A DNA stretch of 64,000 nucleotides, from contig CM044967.1 in NCBI GenBank assembly GCA_024516035.1, positions 8,329,532-8,393,531 of the forward strand, in the 5' to 3' direction. Each line of letters starts with the position of its first letter. The stretch's first letter is position 1. Below are positions 1 through 11,300 of the stretch, in pieces. The stretch is from Bactericera cockerelli (Eukaryota > Arthropoda > Insecta > Hemiptera > Triozidae). The notes beneath the pieces were generated by a model. The model made no database searches. It had not been told where the DNA came from and saw only the letters and a list, made by a program, of their open reading frames with translations. A program made the translations under genes and the position numbers.

Positions 1-450
1 CATATAGTGACAATGGCAACATAATCTATTAGCATAGATTATGTTTAATTAGCGTAAAAAACGTAGTCATGCTAAGTCTGCACAACTTTCATGCAGTCTC
101 TTCAAAGGCTGCATAACATTTATGAAAACGGAAAACATTTATGCAGACAGATGTATAAGTTATGCGAACGATTCATAAGAGGAAATGGCAACATGAACTT
201 TTATGTTTAATTAGCATGAAAAGCTCAGTCATGCTAAGTCTGTATAACTTTCATGCGGTCTTCTCAATATCATGAAAATGGAAAACTATTATGAAGAAAG
301 ATGTACAATTTTTGAAGAATTCGCATATTTGTCTCTAGATCTCATGAAAGGTTATGCAGAAGATTCATAACATGTTTTTAATCATGCAGAAATTGCCTGA
401 CTGTTTTTCAGTTTGCATGAACTTCATGAAAGCGGATGCCTCGATTCCTT
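1..450. repeat. Left subterminal repeats of the transposon
   Basis: A unit of about 172 bp occurs twice: it starts at GGCAAC at 15 and again at 187. Shared words include ATGTTTAATTAGC, GTCATGCTAAGTCTG and ACTTTCATGC. A degraded third copy follows to about 450. The first copy may start before the window. Confidence 0.6.
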
Positions 451-1361
451 ACGACAAAACAATGAAATCTCTAGTCATTAGTGTGCAGACTCTTCTCCTT
501 CTCTCAATCTTTAACGATCGTACGTTTGTTCAATTTTTTTAGCTCTTTAAAACAATTAATTATTGATAAATTTTCAAAAGTTGTGTTAAAAAGTGAAAAA
601 AATGAAGAACGAACAACGAACTACCTGTTATCACCTGTTTATTTTCAAGTCATCGTCATACAGATACTTGAAAATAGGTACCTAGTTCTCGTGCGAGAGA
701 TGGGGGGGATAGAGTTTGCACCTAATCAAAGCCGGTTTCTACAAAATCGCGGCCGGCCGGTAATTGTAAATAACCTTTTTTTTTATTAAAGTGGGTAGGT
801 ATAAATAGTTCTTGTGGTAATATATAAATTCATTTCCAACTCCAACAGTACTCCCTAAGATACCAATCAACCTCCCTGCTCGTCCGTAATAATAAATTTG
901 CATAATAATAAATAATATACCTTTCTCTTGAGTGTGTTTTCTCGTTCAAAGTGTTTTTGATCTAAGTGGTAAATAAAATCAAATCAATTCTTTTTTTAAT
1001 AATACCTACCGGTGAATAAATAATAACAGTTTCAACACTTGGTTACATTAACAATTTCAAAGTTCCTGTATAAGTTAGTTTCAAAGTTCCGGTCGGTAAT
1101 GTAGGTTTTAAAAAAATGTAAAACCTTGTAAATAATAATACCTAGTATAATAATTTTAACATAGTGAAGGGTGAAGTTTTTACTAATGAATAAGAGTGAA
1201 CATTCATATAAGTTTTAACATAACTTGAAATTACTAGTATAGTTTAACTTTAGAAACATGTTGAATTTAATTTAAATAGACATAAATTTCAATTTCTATT
1301 TATCCCTGTACGTACCTACTTTTGTAAACAACTATTCATCTCTGCATAACCTTCTGAGACC
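451..1361 (+). other. Upstream region of transposon ORF1
   Basis: AT-rich sequence without a convincing ORF. It should hold the promoter and 5' UTR of ORF1. A GGCCGGCCGG word lies at 751-760. No clear TATA box or repeat unit was recognised. Confidence 0.35.
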
Positions 1362-4300
1362 ATGGAGTCATTAGTAACAACTGGCGATCTTCTTCGACAA
1401 TGGGACCTAGCAGAATACGTAGAATTGTTTGAAAGTAAGTAGAAAATTCATACTTCAATTTATTACTGGTGATGTTTAACCTAAAACCAACCAAAGCATA
1501 CTGTGAGAACAAATAAACTAATCGCCATTTTCTTTTACTATCAATAATAAAATATTAAATTTGACAAACTAAAAATAATGGTTAAAAAAAGTTGTTATTC
1601 AATGGTACAAAAGGCTAGCAGTCTTAGGGATTGAGAAATTGCACTATTGCCAATTTGAAATCTTGAAGATTGCCATTTGTTTCAGTCATGAAGAACATTA
1701 AGAGACTTATTAGCCTCAAAAGTTAGTAGTGTTTCTATCTTTTATTAATTAGTTTCATCTTTCTATGTTTCAGGACACAAAATAACTCCGCAACTCCTTC
1801 GAGTGATGAAAGAAAATCAGTGTTACAGGTTGATAGACTGCATGGGTGACGTCATGACATTAATGCAAAAACGAGATCAATGGGTGCAGGTAAGATCGAC
1901 TTTCAATACAGATGGTTTTAAAATGAGATTTCCCTTGATACCGAGTGTGTGTGGGTGGGGAGGGGGTTAGAACCTTGATATAACGTACCTCGATACAGCG
2001 TAAACCTTGATATAACGTTGAAATCTTACTTTCCCTTCCTCACAGAATAGGAAAACTCTATACAATGTAAAAGAAAACAAAAGGTGAACTTACCTCTAAA
2101 CAACGTAATTTTCTGGACCTCTATACAACGTAATATTTTAAGTTTAGGAAGTCGAGTTTTCACATGCGCTGACTCCTGACATGACTGATAATGCTTTTAC
2201 TATACTTGAAAAATAGGCCATATCCCTTGAATTACGGTATGTCGAGGTTCTACTGTACCTTCATTACTCACGAGTCCTTTCTACATGTGTGTGTACTCAT
2301 GTGTGCGTGTGGGTTTTATTGCTTAAGCAAGTTGATGATGGCCGCCAGTTTTTGATTCAATTCGTCTTTTTCCCAGAATACGGAGAACACGCAGAACACG
2401 GCGGTCACAGATAACGTACACTATCAGACAGCAGCAACGTTATCTTCTGACGCTACACCAGCAGCAACGTTTTTCTCCAATGTGCAGTTATCTGCTGACA
2501 CGGACAACTGGAATGCAAACGTCCTCACATCTACGCCATCTTCGTCATGGACCGAGTCCCAATCCTCGCAATTTACTAATTGGACATGTTCCACTAATTC
2601 AAATACCAGTAATGTGTTCTTAGATTCCCCCTCTTTCAATGACTCTCTCAGTGGGTCACTTGTGCAAAGTCCTCCAGTAATGCAAAACACAAGTACTCCA
2701 AGCCAGGAGTACTTGGTAATTGATTCAAATTTTGTAAGAGCATCTTTAGAACATAGCCCTTCTATGAAAGCTTATCTTATTAAAAGCAAATTGGAATCCA
2801 GCCACGAAAGACGTAATGTTGCCCGTACAGTAATAGAGAGAATTTTGTCTCCATGTCCCGAAAGACATATATCTAGTGTTGAATATACATTGTTGGCCAC
2901 CCAAATTTGCTCTTTATTCCTAGAAGAAGCCAAAGCTTCTTGGTATTCTCCCTATAAACCTCCAACCGACGTGTCCCCAAAAATTGTCGCCAGTGGACTT
3001 CTTTACGAAGCGGGCAGACGGTTGAGACAAAAAACATTAAAAAATCAAGGGAATGAAGTAGTAAATAAAAGAAGGAGAAGGAGCTCGGTCCAAATGACAT
3101 CTGATGAAGATTCTGCTGCCCATGGAGTCACCAAGGATGTCTTCTCTGAAGTTGGTAAGTCATAGAATAGAATATACTTTTTTTTTTTTAGGTAGGATTC
3201 AACGTCGCTTTCAACTGCTAAGGTCATATCACAACGGGGGTTTTACCCTCCATGCGCTAGGTTTACCAATTCTAGCTACTCACGTTAACCTCACCCAGCC
3301 TGAGTGGGGCCGGGACTAGCCAGCATCACATGGGTGATACCTGGATGGTAACCCATCCAATTACCATCTATGCGCGACGTTTCTTAACTTGAATATAAAA
3401 TAGTTCAGAATTGAAAAATAATGGGGGTCTATTTCGATACTTTTTTGATATCTATAACTTTTTCGTTACGTTTTTAATGAAGGAAGAAGGAAAGTCTCAA
3501 TTTTTCCATCACTTTCTCTTTTTTATCTCTTGCTAATTTTCTTCTATTTCTGCTTTCAGAATCACCTTGCAGTGGATATTTGACGTGGTTGCAAGGAGTG
3601 ACTGGGCAAGAAGATTTGGAAACAATCACAAAGAGATGGCAGGATACGTCTGCTGTACGGATGGCCTGCTTGTCGGAGGGAAAACCCAAGTACACATCAA
3701 TCCTGGAGTACTTTCAGACATTCCCGGTCTTGAAATCCTCCTTGGGAGCCAGACTGTTTGAAATAGACTTTGAGCATCTCTATCCAGACAAGGCAGACAG
3801 CCTCTTCAAGGCAATGCTTGAATTGCGACCAACCATACTCCATGTAGCGGTGAATACAATGGCGTCCCTGCGAGACAAAGAAGCATGTTCCATCCTTAGG
3901 AATACTTTTGATGCAATCACGCCCGACAGTAATGTGGACGCGATGAATGCACAGTGTCTTCTTTTTCTTCCATTTATAACCGACACTCCCAGCCAGAAGA
4001 CAGTGAGGAAAGAATCTTGGAAGCCATCACGAACAGAAGTACGGAATGGATTCATCTTACAGGTACTTTCCTCATCAAATTTAATTAGTGAAAGGCTAAA
4101 AAAAACAGAGTTTGCACTTCAGAAGAAGAGACCCATACTACCTTATGTTTTGTATGTGGGGAACTTCACAAATCCTGAATCCATATATGTAATAGTTGAT
4201 GACATTATGTTTGAAAGACAAACCATATTGGATGCAGTACATTTGTGTTTTCAAATATTCTTTGTGTGTCACACTCATTACCCAGAAGAGAGCAATCACA

Positions 4301-4410
4301 TTTGGCTTGCTCTCCAGAGAGGAGTCTATCAAATTAAAACAGAACATGATAGACTTCATTCCCCATGTAAAACTCTTTTAACAAATTTAGGTCTTCAGGC
4401 ACATATCTAG
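1362..4410 (+). CDS. Transposon ORF1: SAM-like accessory protein, four exons
   Basis: Exons 1362-1434, 1774-1889, 2377-3154 and 3560-4410 join in frame (phases 1, 0, 1) at GT-AG junctions and give about 605 residues. Residues 1-63 (LLRQWDLAEYVELFE, then LLRVMKENQCYRLIDCMGD) look like a SAM domain, a helical protein-interaction module. A Ser/Thr-rich linker encoded by exon 3 follows, with a basic NKRRRRSS patch near its end. The C-terminal exon has a repeated pattern (EYFQTFPVL, FITDTPS, PYVLYVGN) that I associate with the protein commonly encoded beside this transposase family in fish and arthropods. It probably acts with ORF2 in the nucleus, perhaps binding ends or partners; that is inference. 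A SINE remnant (3200-3380) sits in intron 3. All four exons are open, so the element is not badly decayed. Confidence 0.6.
3200..3380 (+). repeat. SINE F fragment in ORF1 intron 3
   Basis: Contains TTTTACCCTCCATGCGCTAG and AACCTCACCCAGCCTGAGTG. These words recur at 25013-25075, 48640-48710 and in part near 56110. It lies wholly in the intron 3155-3559. Confidence 0.55.
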
Positions 4411-4472
4411 GGAGTAGATTTGCAGGGATGAATAGAAATTGAAATTTAAGGTTCCTTTATTGTTTTTAAAAA

Positions 4473-6878
4473 ATGTTCATTTGTTATGATTGTAAGAAAG
4501 AGTTTGATAATGTGCCTAAACTGATAGACCACATTAAACAATCTTGTATTGCACGTAAACGAAATGTAATAGCACAATATACGTGTGGCCAAGAATTTTG
4601 CTTTAGGCATTTTTCCTCATCAAATTCGTTACGTCGCCATTTATTAAGTCAGCATGTTCATCATTTCTTAGATGAAAGTTCGATGGTACCAGAGGCTAGA
4701 TATTTAGATTCTGTTAGTCTTGATCCTGGAACCACTATAAGCCTTGCTGTAAACGCAGAATTGACACTAATTCTGAGTGAAACAAAAAAAAAAATTCAAG
4801 AGGGTATACTTCGTTTTGTGTCTTCTTTGTACACAAATCCTGGTATACCTCGCTCATCTATTCAGAATTTTATGTCTGACTTTGAACAATTCATGCTGAT
4901 TTATAATGGGAGTATTTTACAAGGAGTTAACTTTTTGGTACATCATAATATTTCACATTTAAGAATTGCCGAGAGTGTCAAAGATTTTCTGAGATTAGGT
5001 ACTAGTGAAGTAACTAATTTCAATTCAGACTATAAAAGACTCCAAGCCTTTGAAAAACGTGGTACTTTCATACCTTCTCAAGAAATTACAATAGGTTCAC
5101 GCCTAGAACTTGTCAAGGGAAAAATGTGTCAAGTACCTTGTACAATGCAAATCATACCGATAGATTTAGTGTTGAAAAATTTCTTATCCATTGATTATAT
5201 TTTTGAAGATATTTCTGAGTATTTAAATAGCCTGAATGAATGCCCGTCCACCTTGTTGAAAAATATTGTCCATGGCTCGACATGGAAATCCCAAAATTTC
5301 AAAAATTCGAATAATGAATTACATTTACCGCTAACACTGTACTTTGACGAGTACGAGCCGAACAATGCGCTCTCAAGTCATGCAGGTGTGCAAAAGTTAG
5401 CTGGAGTTTATGTAGGCTTACCTTTCCTGCCTCCTAAGTGGAGTTCGAAGTTGATTAATATTCTCATATTGGGAGTTTTTCATGCACATGATCGCCGTGC
5501 GTTTGGCAATAAGGCAGTTTTTCAGAAAATCATTGACACTCTTAATAGCTTAAGTATTTTAGGGGTTAAGTTAAAAAATAGTCACTTTGATGGTATCGTA
5601 AAATTCCATGTGGTTTGCTTAACAGGTGACAATCTGGGTTTGAATGGAATTTTGGGGTTTGTAGAAAGTTTTGTTGCAAATTATTGTTGTCGCATTTGCT
5701 CTGCGGACAGAGCTCGACTAGGTACTATGGTTGTAGAAGATAAATCATTATTGCGAAACATGGAATCTTACGATATGCATTTAGAGCAGGATGACACATC
5801 GTTGACAGGTTTAAAAGAAAAGTGTGTTTTCTTAGACCTAAAACATTTTAATTTATTTGAAAATGTGGCAGTTGATATTTTACATGACTATCTTGAGGGC
5901 TGTTGTAAATATGTTATGTCCTTTGTTGTAAATTACATTGTTAAAACGGTAAAAGCTGTGTCTACGTCCGTTTTAAAGGGTATTGTCTTTTCCTTTGATT
6001 ACGGCCCTGATAAAATAAACAAACCCGTCAATATAATTCATGATGATGACACATCAAAAATTAAATTGAAATGTACGGGCTCAGAAATGATGGTTTTTGT
6101 AAGATATTTCGCTTTACTAGTGGGTGAATACATATCTGAAGAGGATAAAGTCTGGGAACTGTACCGTCAGTTACGTGAAGTATTGGACCGAATTATGACT
6201 GAGAAAGTAACTCCTGCTGATGTTGTACAGCTAAAAGACTCTGTTGAGTACTTCTTAGAACTATACAGAGAAGTAACTAATGATACTCTGAAACCAAAAT
6301 TTCATTTTCTTCTCCATTATCCCGCCATGTTTTTAAAATTTGGTCCACTGGCAAGGGTTTCGACGATGCGATTTGAGGCAAAGCATAGAGTGTCAAAAAT
6401 AGCAGCCCGAGCAGCTTGTAGTCGGATTAATATTTGTAAAACTGTAGCCGTGAGGCATCAGTTAACAATGCACGGGTTCTTCCTAAACATCTGTAAGCCT
6501 GCTGGTCTAGATTGTGGAAAAGCCACATTAATAGACTTGGGAAAATTTGAAAGCCTAAAAAAAGTGTTCCCCGACATTTATCCCTCTGATATTTATTCTG
6601 TTAAATGGGTCGTGAGCGATTGTGAAAAAATCAATGAGAAAAGTATTTTGATAGCTGACCTCTTGTTTTCTGACATAGAGCCACAGCTTGTTCAGGTAGA
6701 GGATATTTACATCAACAAAGCCAATAGTGCCGTTCTTTTATCTTGTTCTCAGCTTACAAATCTAGGCTTCGATTTTCATTATGTAGCGTATCAGGTTAAA
6801 CATTCAATTGAAAAAGTGTACCTGACACTTGATGAGGTTTTCTCAAAAAAAACCCAACACATTATCCGTTTTATCTAA
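4473..6878 (+). CDS. Transposon ORF2: zinc-finger transposase-like protein
   Basis: Single open frame of 801 residues starting 62 bp after ORF1. The N terminus has two Cys/His motifs: CYDC..H..C at residues 4-25 and a C2H2-type CGQEFC...H....H at about 34-56. The core reads DEYEPNNALSSH (about 291-302), LPFLPPKWSSKL, CLTGDNLGLNGILGF, a CCRICSADRARLG cysteine cluster, DILHDYLEG (about 470) and, near residue 630, KFHFLLHYPAMFLKFGPLAR followed by RFEAKHR. This order is what I know from a widespread animal transposase family related to CMC/EnSpm, where the acidic residues and the HDxLEG block form part of the catalytic core; the exact triad cannot be assigned here. There is no internal stop or frameshift, so it may be functional. 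AATAAA at 7051-7056 is a plausible polyadenylation signal. How ORF2 gets its own transcript is unclear. Confidence 0.7.
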   Translation: MFICYDCKKEFDNVPKLIDHIKQSCIARKRNVIAQYTCGQEFCFRHFSSSNSLRRHLLSQHVHHFLDESSMVPEARYLDSVSLDPGTTISLAVNAELTLILSETKKKIQEGILRFVSSLYTNPGIPRSSIQNFMSDFEQFMLIYNGSILQGVNFLVHHNISHLRIAESVKDFLRLGTSEVTNFNSDYKRLQAFEKRGTFIPSQEITIGSRLELVKGKMCQVPCTMQIIPIDLVLKNFLSIDYIFEDISEYLNSLNECPSTLLKNIVHGSTWKSQNFKNSNNELHLPLTLYFDEYEPNNALSSHAGVQKLAGVYVGLPFLPPKWSSKLINILILGVFHAHDRRAFGNKAVFQKIIDTLNSLSILGVKLKNSHFDGIVKFHVVCLTGDNLGLNGILGFVESFVANYCCRICSADRARLGTMVVEDKSLLRNMESYDMHLEQDDTSLTGLKEKCVFLDLKHFNLFENVAVDILHDYLEGCCKYVMSFVVNYIVKTVKAVSTSVLKGIVFSFDYGPDKINKPVNIIHDDDTSKIKLKCTGSEMMVFVRYFALLVGEYISEEDKVWELYRQLREVLDRIMTEKVTPADVVQLKDSVEYFLELYREVTNDTLKPKFHFLLHYPAMFLKFGPLARVSTMRFEAKHRVSKIAARAACSRINICKTVAVRHQLTMHGFFLNICKPAGLDCGKATLIDLGKFESLKKVFPDIYPSDIYSVKWVVSDCEKINEKSILIADLLFSDIEPQLVQVEDIYINKANSAVLLSCSQLTNLGFDFHYVAYQVKHSIEKVYLTLDEVFSKKTQHIIRFI

Positions 6879-6927
6879 TGGCTCAATGTATGTAACACTT
6901 CGCACTAAAATAACTTAATTACATCTT

Positions 6928-7015
6928 AAACTTGTAATCATTTGTAACTTGTAATCATTTGTTATTCTACATAAGTAACTTGTAATCATTTGTTATTCTA
7001 CATAAATTTGTTGTT
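6928..7015. repeat. Short tandem repeat after ORF2
   Basis: The word ACTTGTAATCATTTGT occurs three times in succession, the last two followed by TATTCTACATAA. It lies in the presumed 3' UTR of ORF2. Confidence 0.6.
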
Positions 7016-7050
7016 CTACATACTTATATACCTATATTATAAGCTCGCTC

Positions 7051-7056
7051 AATAAA
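7051..7056 (+). terminator. AATAAA polyadenylation signal after transposase ORF2
   Basis: AATAAA lies 173 nt after the ORF2 stop and just before the subterminal repeats. The assignment is positional only. Confidence 0.45.
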
Positions 7057-7162
7057 TCTTACTCTCTTCATTTTGTTTAATCAAAATTATTATCTGTTAT
7101 TATTCTTCTTCTTTTAAAGTCAACAGAATACAGGTTCAGAGGTTTCGTGAGGTATGCAGAAA

Positions 7163-7406
7163 TATGCATGAATAGTAAGAAATATTCATGCTTAATAAGC
7201 ATGAATAGTAAGAAGTATTCATGCTTAATAAGCATGAATAGTAAGAAATATTCATGCTTAATAAGCATGAATAGGAAGAAACACTCATGCTAAATAAGCA
7301 TGAATAGGAAGAAACACTCATGCTAAATAAGCATGAATAGGAAGAAACACTCATGCTAAATAAGCATGAATAGGAAAACACATTCATGCTAAATATGCAT
7401 GAACCT
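7163..7406. repeat. 33-bp near-palindromic tandem array
   Basis: Seven to eight copies of a 33-bp unit. Each holds an inverted core (ATTCATGCTTAATAAGCATG type) followed by a GAATAGTAAGAAA spacer. Because 33 is a multiple of three, the - strand stays open as repeated short peptides; that ORF is a by-product. This is a likely transposase-binding array. Confidence 0.8.
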
Positions 7407-7436
7407 AAAAACCGTTCATGCCAATTATGTATAAAG

Positions 7437-7712
7437 GGGATGCATAAAATATGCAGAAATATGCATAAACGAAAATGCACCATGCTAATTATGCATGATA
7501 GGGATGCATAAAATATGCAGAAATATGCATAAACGAAAATGCACCATGCTAATTATGCATGATAGGGATGCATAAAATATGCAGAAATATGCATAACGAA
7601 AATGCACCACGCTAATTATGCATGATAGGGATGCATAAAATATGCAGAAATATGCATAAACGAAAATGCACCACGCTAATTATGTATGAATGGGATGCAT
7701 AAAATATGCAGA
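7437..7712. repeat. 64-bp tandem array
   Basis: Units start GGGATGCATAAAATATGCAG at 7437, 7501, 7565, 7628 and 7692 (one copy is 63 bp). Each contains AAATATGCATAAACGAAAAT and a CATGCTAATTATGCAT-type core. Confidence 0.85.
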
Positions 7713-7784
7713 AGTTTCATACAGTCTGTGTGACATTTAGGCAGAGTTTGCATAGTCTATGCATCCTTGTATGCATAAGATTGA

Positions 7785-7820
7785 TGACGTCATCAATATT
7801 GATCAATATTGATGACGTCA
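7785..7820. repeat. Perfect 36-bp palindrome with TGACGTCA ends
   Basis: TGACGTCA, itself palindromic and identical to the CRE consensus, bounds both ends of a perfect inverted repeat centred between 7802 and 7803. It sits between the tandem arrays and the presumed right end of the transposon. Confidence 0.9.
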
Positions 7821-7956
7821 GAGATAGCATGAATTCATGAAAACGCATTTATGAAAAAAATGAAAAAAAACAGTCAGGCAGAATGTGCAGATCCATATAT
7901 TATGAAGAATTCTGCATGCTGACATGCAGAATTTGGCTAATTTTTTTCAGCGTGTT

Positions 7957-8373
7957 CAAATCAGGACGTACATCAGAATTAGGATCAACTGGTCACAATA
8001 GATCTAAATAGAGGTCAATGTGATAATTGCTGCTTCTCTTGTAGAAGTCCAACCAGTGTATAATAATAATAATTAATAGCTTGCTCATTGCTCATGACAG
8101 TCATGACTCTTCTTAGGTTACTTTTACCATATATATGTACCTAAATAACTTTCGATGTGTATTAAAAAAAAAAAAAAAATACCCGCAATACCTCCCATGT
8201 AATTTGTAATTTATTTGCATTAATAATTGTACATAATAGGTATAATAGGTAACATTTATATTTAATGCGACTACCCCACACTAAGGGGATACAGTCCTTT
8301 TGTTCAATCATATGTCACCTTCAATCATCTCTGTCATATATGTCACCTTCCAGGTTATACCTCATGCTCCAGG
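7957..8373. other. Spacer between transposon and lectin gene, with SINE G fragment
   Basis: 7957-8080 carries CAACTGGTCACAATAGATCT and CTTCTCTTGTAGAAGTCCAA, shared with 35366-35445 and, inverted, with 48517-48640. The rest is AT-rich and should contain the lectin promoter and 5' UTR. No clear TATA box was seen. Confidence 0.45.
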
Positions 8374-11300
8374 ATGGGCCACAGACAAGCCTGTATTGTG
8401 TACTGCCTGCTAGTGCTGGCCCTGGCTGGAGATGAAGTTGTGTCGGACACAGATCCCACCGGTAAGTAAGTCCAGAGATCAGTTTCGAAATGATAGAATA
8501 GAATATACCTTGTTTATACTGTCGAGGTAAGACTGAAAAGTCCCTTTACTCCAGCAGTCAAACAGGTCTTATATATTTTATACGATAAATGATCAGAGAA
8601 ATAACGAGATTAATCCATTGATCAATTTTGAGCTCAACTCCAAAAAATCTTGTGTAAACATCACACGACTCTCCTTCTGTCTGATGTATAAAATAAATTT
8701 CGCTGATCAAACATAGTAGCCCTCTGCTCCTGTGAATTTGGTGTCTCCACTTCCCATCTGGCTAACCTCATTTTTCCTATTGTTTTCAAATCCTTTTTTT
8801 TTTAATTCCTCACATAGTATTCTATTCTTTTTCTTTCTCTTCTTATTCTTCTCTCTTCTTATTACTTTCTCTTCTTATTACTGCTGGAATAATGGGACGT
8901 TAGTAGTCTTTATCGGGCAGTATAAATAAGGCGATATTATTATTATTATTCTTCCATCACTTTTATTTTTACCTTGATTTTATAAAAAATATTTCCCACA
9001 CGTTAGTATGCGTTAATACTTACTAAAGAAATGCGATTTCTCGCTTCCAAAGCCACCAGACACGGAAGGAAAACCACAAATCACCCACACTGTCCCTGGT
9101 CACTCTGGTCAGAGCGAGAAACCATTCAGTGTGTCCGGTCATTGTTCGAGTCTGCCTATGAGACGAGATCCTCAACTCACAGAATATCGAGAACCGGGGC
9201 GCACTCATCAAGAAACTTGTGGTTTTTCTTCAGGATCAATTGAGAAAAGATTGATTAGAAACCGGTTTGAAGATTTAGAGTTTTCCCACCGTGGTGACCG
9301 GTGACAGGTCTGATGAGCAATGAAACGTGACAAGTAGATAGATCGGCGGGGCTGTATTTTATTTTTCGCCGTTTCATAAAGTTATTTTTCTCATGAAGTT
9401 AGCAATTTGTAGCTAGTGTTTTGTTCCTTTGATCATTCTTATTTTTTTTAAATCCCTAGTGGGATAGTTTACAGTTTTTTGTGAACTAATCATTGGAAAC
9501 CTATCAACCAGCTACCCACATTAACCATTGCTTTGGCAAGGAATAGCCAGCATCAGAAGGTTTCGAATTTGAACAGTCACCCTCAGAGGGTCTCGCTGGT
9601 CTGTGCTCAACTTCAATGACAGAATGAGAACTGGTTAATTCAACGTGCCATCTACGCTGGCTGTCGAAAAATACTTGAACTTACCTACCTAATCATAATA
9701 GCAGGTAAAAAACTGGATGTTTGCTGGACAAGCGCACGAATAGCTCAGTGGTTAAGCACTCGCTTGCCATGCGGAAGGTACCGGGTTCGAACCACCGCGC
9801 CGACAGCAAATTCTATTCTAAATTTTGTTACAGTTGTTTGTAAGAGATACCTTCCGGTGCGCTCGTGTTGACCCAGCACCTAAATGGGAAGTATTGTGTC
9901 ACTTCTCGCCCATCAGAGGGGAGGCATACTACGGGACGGGCAGGCTACAACACAGACCACAAGCGTCTACAGTAGCTCCTGTTGGATGGCTACGAAATAA
10001 AAAAAGTTGTGAAACACTCATCTTTTAAAAAAAGTCAGAGATCTCTGGAAAAGTAAATGTAAAAACTATTTTACTCATCTAATATTTGCATATTTCACAC
10101 ATACCAACATTATATTTTAGAGGCCACATCTCAATGAGATTGATAAGTCTGTTATCGCCATCAATTAGATACTTACTTACTTAACTTTCCGTGTCCATGT
10201 GAGTGTTGTGTCATGGTGGGGGAAGGATTGATAGAGTATTAACCCTTTAGATGCCCAGAAGCAATGTTCTGGGCCACTTAAGTGTCCATTGGGTTTATTT
10301 ATTTATTTATTTACACCTTATTAATAGGACATATTATATACAACACAAATAATTACAAATTAAAATACAATATAATAGAAGAACAAAATATATATATATT
10401 ATATACATCATATACGAGGTTAGAAAGAAAAACACGGCTTTAGATTCTCTCCTGTTCTTTCCCAGATCACATTGGAGGAAGTTTGGCATCTCACCTGGCT
10501 CAGTTCTCCCCCTCCATCCTCGAGGACTTGGCAACACGGGACAGGGGAGAGAAGGTGATGAAGATAGTCACCCCCGCCTCTCTGCCCTCCGGCTATATTG
10601 TCAACAAACCCGGCAACCCGGACCGTCTGGGCTCGGTGATCAACAACTATCAGAATAAAGACAAGGTAAATGGATTCATGAAAACATCGCAAGCGAATTA
10701 TTTGAAAATTTTATTCGCTATTACTCTAGTCATAATTAAAAAAACAAACAAACTTACCTTAATTCAACTGCTGGGTTAAATTCCAAGCGATAGGTACTAG
10801 ATAAAATTGTACATTGTCTTATTATTGTCTTAAAAAAAAAAATTCATGAAATACCTATGAGTATCATATTTCTGTTAATCACTTTCGTGATATGACAACT
10901 ACTCAAATTCGTTTTACTAAATCTATACGCTGAAACCGGGACTAGAACCACCGACCTCTACATTACAAGTCCGCCGCCTTATCGATCATGCTACTGTGGT
11001 CGGTTTGAAGAGACCATAGCAAATATTCGAAAAAGTCCTTCTCAATGAAAGTTGTTCCAAAAGCCTAAATGATAAGCAAAATTAGTACTTTTTTAAACTG
11101 ACTACAGTGACTACCCAAGAAAAATAGTTCCACCAATCAAACAGCTGAACAAAGCACTTTGACCTACCCAGTTTTTCACATTTTTTCCATTGATTTCCTA
11201 AGGATGTCTCCGAGACAGACCTCTATCTACTAGGAGCTATTGAGAAGCTGGTGTATCGCGTGGATCTGATGGACAAACGCTTGAGACGCACTGAGGAGTT

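Larger units (their letters stand above)
1..7955 (+). mobile_element. Candidate two-ORF DNA transposon (CACTA/EnSpm-like)
   Basis: The block contains ORF1 (1362-4410) and a transposase-like ORF2 (4473-6878) in the same direction. Both sides carry subterminal repeats built of ATGCATAA, CATGCTAA and ATGCAGA words (1-450 and 7163-7955). Subterminal repeats plus an accessory ORF next to a transposase are the layout of CACTA/EnSpm (CMC) elements. The word TGCCTGACTGTTTTT near 400 recurs inverted near 7880. I could not find terminal inverted repeats or a target-site duplication, and the left end may lie outside the window, so boundaries are approximate. The superfamily is inferred from remembered protein patterns, not from a search. 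Confidence 0.55.

Noticed and set aside
3104..3319. Small + ORF overlapping ORF1 exon 3 and intron 3
   Set aside because: Out of frame with the SAM-like gene and runs into a SINE fragment.
7136..7483. 115-residue - strand ORF with a repeated peptide
   Set aside because: It is the 33-bp array read in a frame that happens to stay open; there is no start context or non-repeat domain.
7163..7712. CRISPR-like array
   Set aside because: Units are contiguous tandem repeats without unique spacers, in an animal genome next to a transposase.
9733..9805. tRNA gene
   Set aside because: Boxes A and B are present, but the cloverleaf is incomplete and the same body follows it elsewhere (36796); it is a SINE head. 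The same holds for 11371 and 30992.
10227..10290. Second tiny TTAA MITE starting TTAACCCTTTAGATGCCCAG
   Set aside because: The right end (CATTGGGTTTA) is only weakly inverted and TTAA is not restored, so it is not called.
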